NCBI GenBank assembly: GCA_015485155.1
Contig: WFUF01000007.1
Location: 1 to 64,000, forward strand
Origin: Robiginitomaculum sp.
Lineage (GTDB): Bacteria > Pseudomonadota > Alphaproteobacteria > Caulobacterales > Maricaulaceae
Reading direction: 5' to 3'
Length of the DNA stretch: 64,000 bases
Below, piece after piece: positions 57,862 through 64,000 of the stretch (positions are counted from its first letter, which is position 1; each line of letters begins with the position of its first letter). The translations under genes and the position numbers were made by a program. The notes under the pieces were generated by a model that saw only the letters and a program-made list of their open reading frames with translations, was not told the origin of the DNA and did not search any database.

Positions 57862-59358
57862 CTAGTCCATGCTTGGAAATGTGAATTGTGCGCCGGAGCG
57901 GATACCGGTCGGCCAGCGCGAGGTTACGGTTTTCAGGCGCGTATAAAAATGCACCGCTTCCGGCCCATAAATCCCGTGGGCACCAAAGCTGGAGCGCTTC
58001 CAGCCGCCAAAGCTGTGGGTGGCCACGGGTACCGGGATCGGCACATTTACCCCGACCATGCCGACCTTGATACGCTTGGCAAAGTCACGGGCCGCATCAC
58101 CATCTCGGGTGAAAATCGCCGTCCCATTACCGTATTCATGGGTGTTGATCAGCTTTACAGCTTCGGCATAATCTTTGGCCCGCAATACGCTTAATACCGG
58201 CCCGAAAATCTCGGTTTTATAGACGCTCATATCCGCCGTGACATTGTCCAGCAAGGTTCCACCCAACCAAAAACCATCCTCATAGCCTTGCAATTTCAAG
58301 CCCCGGCCATCAACCACCACTTTGGCCCCTTCTTTTTCTCCCGCCGCAATGCAATCGCTGATGCGCTGTTTGGCTTCATTGGTAATAATTGGCCCCATCT
58401 CTGATTGCGGATCACTTGCCGGGCCAATTTTAAGCGCTGCCACTTGTGGGGCCAGTTTTTCCACCAACCTGTCGGCGGTTTCTTCGCCGATCGGTACTGC
58501 CACCGATATCGCCATGCAGCGTTCACCAGCCGAACCAAAGCCTGCACCCATCAATGCGTCCACTGCTTGGGTCAAGTCAGCATCAGGCATGATAATCATA
58601 TGGTTCTTGGCGCCGCCCAAAGCCTGCACCCGCTTTCCCGAAGCACAGCCGCGAGTATAGACATATTCAGCTATTGGGGTGGAGCCAACAAAGCTAACCG
58701 CCTGTATTTCCTGATGATCCAGTACCGCATCCACCGCTGCTTTTCCGCCGTGAACAATATTCAGGACTCCATCCGGCAAGCCAGCCTCGCGGAACAAGTC
58801 AAAGATCAAATTGGCAGATGACGGATCACGCTCGGAGGGTTTTAAGACAAATGTATTACCACATGCCAGAGCCATTGGGATCATCCACAACGGCACCATG
58901 GACGGAAAATTAAACGGGGTGATGCCAGCGACCACGCCTAAGGGCTGACGCTCGGCAAAACTGTCAATACCGGGACCAACATCACGGGAGAAATCGCCTT
59001 GTAAATGTGCGGCAATCCCGGATGCATATTCCACCACTTCAAGAGCGCGGGTAACCTCGCCCAGCGCATCATCATGGGTTTTGCCATGCTCAAGCGAAAT
59101 AGTTTTGGCAATTTCATCACGGCGGCGGTTCATTACTTCGCGCAGCGCAAACATCACGCGAGCGCGCTTGGTCGGGGGAGTATCAGACCAACTTTCAAAG
59201 GCTTGTTTTGCAGCTCGTACTGCTGCGTCAATTTCCGCCGCCGCGCCCAGCACCACTTCTGCAATTTGCTCGCCGGTAGCAGGGTTGAAAACCGGCTGGC
59301 TGCGCCCTGTGCTTCCGATGGTCTCCTGGTCGCCAATAAGGTGTTTGATGGTTTTCAA
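57862..59358 (-). CDS. mmsA: CoA-acylating (methyl)malonate-semialdehyde dehydrogenase
   Basis: Converts malonate or methylmalonate semialdehyde to acetyl-CoA or propionyl-CoA with NAD. Aldehyde dehydrogenase fold with GITPFNFPSMVPLWM near 145, FVGSTP near 223 and the nucleophile Cys281 in SAGERCMAIS. The 498 residues and ERCM motif fit the MmsA type. The start is a TTG at 59358 with AGGAA 6 nt upstream. It is 9 nt after the aminotransferase gene and is the last step of the pathway encoded here. Confidence 0.93.
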   Translation of the reverse strand: MKTIKHLIGDQETIGSTGRSQPVFNPATGEQIAEVVLGAAAEIDAAVRAAKQAFESWSDTPPTKRARVMFALREVMNRRRDEIAKTISLEHGKTHDDALGEVTRALEVVEYASGIAAHLQGDFSRDVGPGIDSFAERQPLGVVAGITPFNFPSMVPLWMIPMALACGNTFVLKPSERDPSSANLIFDLFREAGLPDGVLNIVHGGKAAVDAVLDHQEIQAVSFVGSTPIAEYVYTRGCASGKRVQALGGAKNHMIIMPDADLTQAVDALMGAGFGSAGERCMAISVAVPIGEETADRLVEKLAPQVAALKIGPASDPQSEMGPIITNEAKQRISDCIAAGEKEGAKVVVDGRGLKLQGYEDGFWLGGTLLDNVTADMSVYKTEIFGPVLSVLRAKDYAEAVKLINTHEYGNGTAIFTRDGDAARDFAKRIKVGMVGVNVPIPVPVATHSFGGWKRSSFGAHGIYGPEAVHFYTRLKTVTSRWPTGIRSGAQFTFPSMD

Positions 59359-59367
59359 AATAATTTC

Positions 59368-60687
59368 CTAATCAATGGTTTGCAAGACATCGCGCATGGT
59401 CTGGAACATGAAGTCAATTTCAGACTTTTTGATTATAAGCGGCGGTGAAAATGCAATAATATCGCCGGTGGTACGTATCAGCAGTCCCTTGTCATAAGCC
59501 TTTAGAAACGCTTGCATTGCCCGTTTGGTGACCTGGCCGGGAATGGACTGTAGCTCCACCGCACCAATAAAGCCCATATTCCTGACATCAATCACATGGG
59601 GTAATCCGGCCAGCGAATGCACAGCTTCTTGCCAATAATCCCAAAGCTCAGCTCCACGGGTGAACAAGCCATCTTCCTCATAGGTATCCAACGTGGCTAA
59701 TGCGGCGGCACAGGCTATTGGATTGGCCGAATAGGTATAACCGTGAAACAGCTCGATCAACTCCTCCGGCCCCTGCATGAAAGCATCATGAACCTGGTTC
59801 GAGACGAAAACCGCACCCATCGGGATCACCCCATTGGCAATGGCCTTGGCAGTACAGGTAATATCCGGCTCAATTCCAAAATAATTAGCGGCAAATGGCG
59901 CCCCCATCCGCCCAAAGCCAGTAATCACCTCATCCCATATCAGCAAAATACCATGCTTTTTGGTAATTTCACGAAGCCGCTCCAAATAGCCTTTTGGTGG
60001 CATGATAACACCTGCGGAACCAGCAATCGGTTCGACAATTACCGCAGCAATTGTTGATGGATCATGCAATTCGCAAAGCCGCTCCAGATCATCGGCCAGA
60101 TATGCGCCGTGTTCAGGTTGCCCCTTGGTAAACAGGTTTTCCTCTAGCCCATGAGTGTGACGTAAATGATCAACACCAGAGACCAAAGTACCAAACATTT
60201 TGCGATTTGCAGGCATGCCGCCAACGGAGGTTCCGCCAAAATTGACCCCGTGATATCCCTTTTCGCGACCAATTAGCCTTGTACGGTGCCCCTCGCCACG
60301 CGCACGGTGATAGGCGATGGCAATTTTAAGAGCGGTTTCAACGCTTTCCGAGCCGGAATTGGTGAAGAACACATGATCCAGCTCGCCGGGCATGATGGAC
60401 TTTAGCCGATTGGCCAGCTCAAACGCCTTGGGGTGGCCCATTTGAAAGCCGGGACAATAGTCCATTTCCTCCACTTGATCCTGAATGGCTTTGACAATGC
60501 GCGGGCGTTTGTGGCCCGCATTACAGCACCAAAGACCTGATATGCCGTCCATTACCGTACGCCCATCATGAGTGGTGTAATACATGCCTTCGGCGGCAAC
60601 GAATAATCTCGGGCTTTTCTTAAACGCCCGGTTTGGGGTAAAACCCATCCAATACGCGTCCAGGTCATTTGGAACAGGTGCGCTCAT
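59368..60687 (-). CDS. Omega-amino acid:pyruvate aminotransferase (class III)
   Basis: PLP-dependent enzyme moving the amino group of beta-alanine or 3-aminoisobutyrate to pyruvate or a related acceptor. Its 439 residues include GISGLWCCNAGHKRP, FTNSGSESVETALKIA, the LIWDEVITGFGRMG segment with PLP-binding Asp, and the Schiff-base lysine in TCTAKAIANGVIPMGAV. It is packed between preA and mmsA, supporting this role. Confidence 0.92.
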   Translation of the reverse strand: MSAPVPNDLDAYWMGFTPNRAFKKSPRLFVAAEGMYYTTHDGRTVMDGISGLWCCNAGHKRPRIVKAIQDQVEEMDYCPGFQMGHPKAFELANRLKSIMPGELDHVFFTNSGSESVETALKIAIAYHRARGEGHRTRLIGREKGYHGVNFGGTSVGGMPANRKMFGTLVSGVDHLRHTHGLEENLFTKGQPEHGAYLADDLERLCELHDPSTIAAVIVEPIAGSAGVIMPPKGYLERLREITKKHGILLIWDEVITGFGRMGAPFAANYFGIEPDITCTAKAIANGVIPMGAVFVSNQVHDAFMQGPEELIELFHGYTYSANPIACAAALATLDTYEEDGLFTRGAELWDYWQEAVHSLAGLPHVIDVRNMGFIGAVELQSIPGQVTKRAMQAFLKAYDKGLLIRTTGDIIAFSPPLIIKKSEIDFMFQTMRDVLQTID

Positions 60688-60691
60688 TGCT

Positions 60692-61966
60692 TCACTCCGC
60701 TGATTTCATGGTGTTTTTCGGATGATCCGGCCAGGTGACATAAGGCAGAGCATTATCCACCGGCTCCATTGTAATACACTCAGGCACCGGACAGACCATC
60801 TGGCACAGATTACAGCCAACACATTCATCATCAATCACGCTAAATTTGCGACTGCCATCGGCCTGTACTTGCATTAAAATCGCCTGATGCGAGGTGTCTT
60901 CACAGGCGATATGACAGCGGCCACATTCAATACAGGTTTGCTGGTCAATTTTGGCCTTTAGATCATAATTCATATTCAGATCGTTCCAGTTGACAGTATT
61001 TGGCACTGCCATTCCTCGAAAATCTGAAATATTACGATAGCCTTTTTCGTCCATAAAATCCGACAGGCCGTCGTTCAAATCCTCAATTATGCGAAAGCCG
61101 TATAACATCGCCGCAGTGCAGACCTGTAATGCATTAGCGCCAAGCGCAATGAATTCCGCAGCATCACGCCAGGTGGTAATGCCGCCAATCGCCGATATAT
61201 CCAAATCTTTGGTTGCGGCATTGCGGGCGATTTCCGCTACCATGTGCAAGGCAATCGGCTTTACTGCAGAACCGCAATAACCACCATGGGTTCCCTTGCC
61301 GTCCAGCACTGGCTTTGGTGCCATTTGATCAAGATCAACGCCAATTACCGAGTTTACCGTATTTATCAGTGCCACAGCATCGGCCCCGCCAGCAAGCGCT
61401 GCCTCGGCTGGCAGCAAAATATCGGTGGTATTGGGGGTAAGCTTGGTAAATACTGGAATATCCACCGCTTCGCGCACCCATCTGGTGGTGTTTTGCACCA
61501 GTTCCGGAACCTGCCCGATGGCCGAGCCCATGCCGCGCTCGCACATTCCGTGCGGACAGCCAAGATTTAGCTCAATGCCATGAACGCCGGAATTGGCAAT
61601 TTTGATCGCCAGCTCTTTCCACAATTCTTCTTCGACCGGAGCCATCATCGAGCCAATTATTACCCGATCCGGATAATTCTTGCGCACCTGCTCAATTTCA
61701 CGAAGATTGACCTCTAATGGGCGATCAGAGATCAGCTCGATATTGTTCATGCCCAAAATACCGCGCGCCATATCCTTGTGAACGCCGTATCTGGAAGTTA
61801 CATTGACCACTGGCGGATCTTCACCCAATGTCTTCCAAACCACACCGCCCCAGCCAGCAGCAAATGCCCGCTCCACATTGTATTGCTTGTCCGTAGGTGG
61901 GGCCGAGGCCAGCCAAAACGGGTTAATGGTTTCAATTCCAGCAATAGTACAGCCCAGATCAGACAT
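60692..61966 (-). CDS. preA: Dihydropyrimidine dehydrogenase subunit PreA
   Basis: Catalytic FMN subunit that reduces uracil or thymine to the dihydro form. A TIM-barrel dihydroorotate dehydrogenase-like domain (ELNLGCPHGMCERGMGSAIG, KLTPNTTDI, SAIGGI) is followed by two 4Fe-4S motifs, CIECGRCHIACE and CVGCNLCQMVCPVPEC. The residue aligned with the active-site Cys of mammalian DPD (GLACGQ) is Ile here; I cannot say how usual that is among bacterial PreA. Start at 61966, overlapping preT by 8 nt behind a GGGGGCGGAA site; 424 residues. Confidence 0.94.
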   Translation of the reverse strand: MSDLGCTIAGIETINPFWLASAPPTDKQYNVERAFAAGWGGVVWKTLGEDPPVVNVTSRYGVHKDMARGILGMNNIELISDRPLEVNLREIEQVRKNYPDRVIIGSMMAPVEEELWKELAIKIANSGVHGIELNLGCPHGMCERGMGSAIGQVPELVQNTTRWVREAVDIPVFTKLTPNTTDILLPAEAALAGGADAVALINTVNSVIGVDLDQMAPKPVLDGKGTHGGYCGSAVKPIALHMVAEIARNAATKDLDISAIGGITTWRDAAEFIALGANALQVCTAAMLYGFRIIEDLNDGLSDFMDEKGYRNISDFRGMAVPNTVNWNDLNMNYDLKAKIDQQTCIECGRCHIACEDTSHQAILMQVQADGSRKFSVIDDECVGCNLCQMVCPVPECITMEPVDNALPYVTWPDHPKNTMKSAE

Positions 61967-63305
61967 TTCCGCCCCCCAGATAATTATGGATGCCTTTAGC
62001 TGCGATTTTGCCATCTTGCACCGCCTGCACAGTCAAATCCTCACCAGAGGCAATACAGTCACCACCAGCAAACACACCACAAATGTTAGTCTGGCCGTCA
62101 TCACCAACCTTTATTTTCCCATATTTTGTTTTCAGATCGCCCAATATCTGGTTTTCAAGGCTTTGCCCGATTGCTACCAATACCTGATCCGCAGGCAGGA
62201 CAAATTCATCTCCGGTGGCAAGTAATTTGCCGTTTTCTAATTTGGTTCGCTCAAAAACCATTGACTGCACCTTGGTTTTACCTTGTATTTTCAAAGGTTT
62301 CGACCATTCAAGCAAGACCACACCATTGGTTTTTGCCAAATCCTGCTCCCATGCAGTTGCTCCCATTTGAGCCAGCCCGCGCCGATAAACCAGTGTCACA
62401 GAATTTGCGCCCAGACGTTTGGCCTGAATGGCTGCATCGATTGCAGTATTGCCGCCGCCGATCACGATTACCTGCTGGCCAATTTCTAGCGCTGATTTGT
62501 CCTTGGCCTGACGCAAATCAGCAATGAATTGCAAGGCATCCTGCACGCCATTTAAGCTTTCTCCGGTGATGTCTAATGAATTGGCATTGCCCAAACCGAT
62601 ACCGATGAATACTGCGTCAACCTTTTCTTGTAATTGCTCCAGGAAAACATCACGGCCAAGAGCCTTGTTATACTCTATGGATATTCCACCAATTCCTAAA
62701 ACAAACTCTACTTCACGTGCGGCAAAATCATTGACCATCTTGTAGGCTGCCAGACCGTATTCGTTCAAGCCTCCGGGTTTTTCGCGGGCTTCGAACACCT
62801 GTACATCATGGCCCAAAACTGCCAGAGCATGCGCGCAGGACAGACCCGCCGGCCCGGCACCGATAATGGCGATTGTCTTGCCGGTTTCAGGTTTGCGCGC
62901 AAAGAGGTGAGATGATGCCGCCGCAATCACCGGATCAACTGCATGACGTTGCAGGGCACTGATGTTTATGGGGTGATCTTCGCCTTTGGCAAGTACGCAT
63001 TTTTGCTCGCACAAAATTTCGGTGGGGCAGGCCCGGGCGCAGGTTCCTCCCATAATGTTGGCGCTTAATATGGTTCTGGCGGCTCCGACATCATTCCCCG
63101 TGGCAATTTGGCGAATGAATTTGGGAATATCAATTGCGGTAGGACAGGCAATTACACAAGGAGCATCATAACAGAACAAACAGCGGCTGGCTTCCATCCC
63201 GGCTTGCTGCGCATTTAGCGGTGGATGCAAATCATCAAAATTGCGGGTAATTTGCTGCGCTGACAACCTGCTTTCTTTGGTGTTATCTATTGGTTGCTTG
63301 TCCAT
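61959..63305 (-). CDS. preT: Dihydropyrimidine dehydrogenase subunit PreT
   Basis: NAD(P)H-accepting subunit that passes electrons to PreA. The N-terminal cysteine-rich domain (CLFCYDAPCVIACPTAIDIP, CARACPTEILCEQKC) binds iron-sulfur clusters, followed by FAD (GAGPAGLSCAHALA) and NAD(P) (IGGGNTAIDAA) Rossmann motifs. The 448 residues resemble GltD-type subunits. It is the first gene of the pyrimidine operon that runs down to mmsA. Confidence 0.94.
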   Translation of the reverse strand: MDKQPIDNTKESRLSAQQITRNFDDLHPPLNAQQAGMEASRCLFCYDAPCVIACPTAIDIPKFIRQIATGNDVGAARTILSANIMGGTCARACPTEILCEQKCVLAKGEDHPINISALQRHAVDPVIAAASSHLFARKPETGKTIAIIGAGPAGLSCAHALAVLGHDVQVFEAREKPGGLNEYGLAAYKMVNDFAAREVEFVLGIGGISIEYNKALGRDVFLEQLQEKVDAVFIGIGLGNANSLDITGESLNGVQDALQFIADLRQAKDKSALEIGQQVIVIGGGNTAIDAAIQAKRLGANSVTLVYRRGLAQMGATAWEQDLAKTNGVVLLEWSKPLKIQGKTKVQSMVFERTKLENGKLLATGDEFVLPADQVLVAIGQSLENQILGDLKTKYGKIKVGDDGQTNICGVFAGGDCIASGEDLTVQAVQDGKIAAKGIHNYLGGGNV

Positions 63306-63615
63306 TTATCGCCCGTTCTTGTTTTTGTTTTGCCTATCTTTTAGCAAATATCAAACCCGATCAAGTTTTAACTAACTCTAGAATAAGGCGTTAAATTATC
63401 ACAAAATAATCATTTATGAAAATTACCGCCTGCTTTGACGTTCTTTGCAGGCGATTAAACTAAAAAGTTTGAAACAAAACAATTATATTAGAAGCTGTTC
63501 TCTTCTCAAATACCAAATAAAACCCATCACTTTATAGAAAAGCATGAAAGTGTTATATTACCTGCATTCTACTAGAATCAGGGGCGAGAACTAAATTTTA
63601 CCACGGGGGAATATT
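63306..63615. other. Intergenic region between divergent preT and the aquaporin gene
   Basis: This 310-bp AT-rich gap should hold the pyrimidine operon promoter and the aquaporin promoter. One 7-bp stem, CGCCTGC/GCAGGCG at 63427-63453 with a 13-nt loop, stands out; it lacks a T tract and may be an operator or leader hairpin. No gene is evident. Confidence 0.5.
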
Positions 63616-64000
63616 ATGAAAAAATACATTGCAGAATTGATTGGCACAGCGACCTTGGTGCTATTTGGTTGTGGCGCAGCAGTATTGGCCGGCTCAGAAA
63701 TAGGCCAAGCAGGAATTGCTGCTGCCTTTGGTTTGGCAATTGTGGCCATGGCCTATGGAATTGGGCCGATCTCTGGTTGTCACGTTAATCCTGCGGTTTC
63801 ATTTGGCGCATTTGTTTCCGGGCGCATGGAGGCACCGGAAATGCTAAAATACTGGATAGCGCAATTTGTTGGCGCAGCTATTGGTGCGGCAGTGGTTTAT
63901 CTGATTGCCTCAGGCAAAGCTGGTTATGATCTGGCGCAAAATGGTCTTGGACAAAATGGCTGGGGCGAGGGTTATTTAGGCGAATACTCCTTGCAATCTG
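63616..64000 (+). CDS. aqpZ: Aquaporin (MIP family), cut by window end
   Basis: The N-terminal 128 residues of an aquaporin. It begins KKYIAELIGTATLVLFGCGA, continues with AFGLAIVAMAYGIGPISGCH and has the first pore motif NPA in HVNPAVSFG. The AqpZ-like ISGCHVNPAVS suggests a water channel, but the second NPA box lies outside. GGGGGA precedes the ATG by 5 nt. Confidence 0.9.
   Translation, partial: MKKYIAELIGTATLVLFGCGAAVLAGSEIGQAGIAAAFGLAIVAMAYGIGPISGCHVNPAVSFGAFVSGRMEAPEMLKYWIAQFVGAAIGAAVVYLIASGKAGYDLAQNGLGQNGWGEGYLGEYSLQS

Noticed and set aside
63427-63453. Terminator upstream of the aquaporin gene
   Set aside because: The CGCCTGC/GCAGGCG stem has a 13-nt loop and no T tract on either strand.

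Overview
The window is a chromosomal stretch of an alphaproteobacterium. The signs are a circularly permuted (two-piece) tmRNA gene, the alphaproteobacterial type of glutamate-cysteine ligase, a DUF3035/BamF-like lipoprotein, the fumC-DUF4169-ribbon-helix-helix trio, a separate-gene petABC operon, a sigma-54-type promoter in front of flgK, a CtrA-type TTAA-N7-TTAA site, and a GTA-type holin/endolysin pair. Genus cannot be fixed from sequence reading alone. Most of the window is ordinary core genome, densely packed, with many 1-8 nt stop/start overlaps.

Layout. 0-10 kb: a palindromic repeat block, an unrecognised membrane protein, oligopeptidase B, a POT peptide transporter, a VOC protein, gshA, rsmE and ubiA. 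10-19 kb: two divergent operons, DUF1285-Nudix-DUF6111-cca on the minus strand and MoxR-DUF58-two large membrane proteins on the plus strand. 19-27 kb: SapC-like protein, degenerate receiver, TPR protein, thiolase, petABC (cytochrome bc1) and hemF. 27-31 kb: flgK-flgL and a BamF-like lipoprotein. 31-42 kb: ileS-lspA, ribF, a MaoC hydratase, permuted ssrA, an FTR1 permease, ligA, and fumC with two small partners, one of them only 57 aa. 42-47 kb: rfbCBD (no rfbA here), an acyltransferase, a winged-helix nucleotidyltransferase-like protein and a lysis cassette. 47-51 kb: a minus-strand run of SulP transporter, second Rieske protein, PII-like protein and lipoprotein. 51-63 kb: reductive pyrimidine catabolism. 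63.6 kb to the end: an aquaporin cut by the window edge.

The 51.7-63.3 kb cluster spells out one pathway. PreT/PreA reduce uracil or thymine, the dihydropyrimidinase opens the ring, the beta-ureidopropionase releases the beta-amino acid, an omega-aminotransferase makes the semialdehyde and an MmsA-type dehydrogenase makes an acyl-CoA. An NCS1 permease probably imports the substrate. A von Willebrand A protein with recently duplicated repeats sits inside the cluster without an obvious role.

The most unusual content is non-coding. A 44-nt hairpin repeat (module A) occurs directly after stop codons in convergent gene gaps. A second small palindrome (module B) is inserted precisely in its apical loop, in one place three times in tandem, and the B stem shows compensatory base changes between copies. 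A separate, roughly 400-bp diverged repeat rich in GGGTCA occurs twice in opposite orientation 47 kb apart, and one copy carries a regular five-iteron array. The best candidate for a less-described protein system is the SulP/Rieske-2/PII-like/lipoprotein run.
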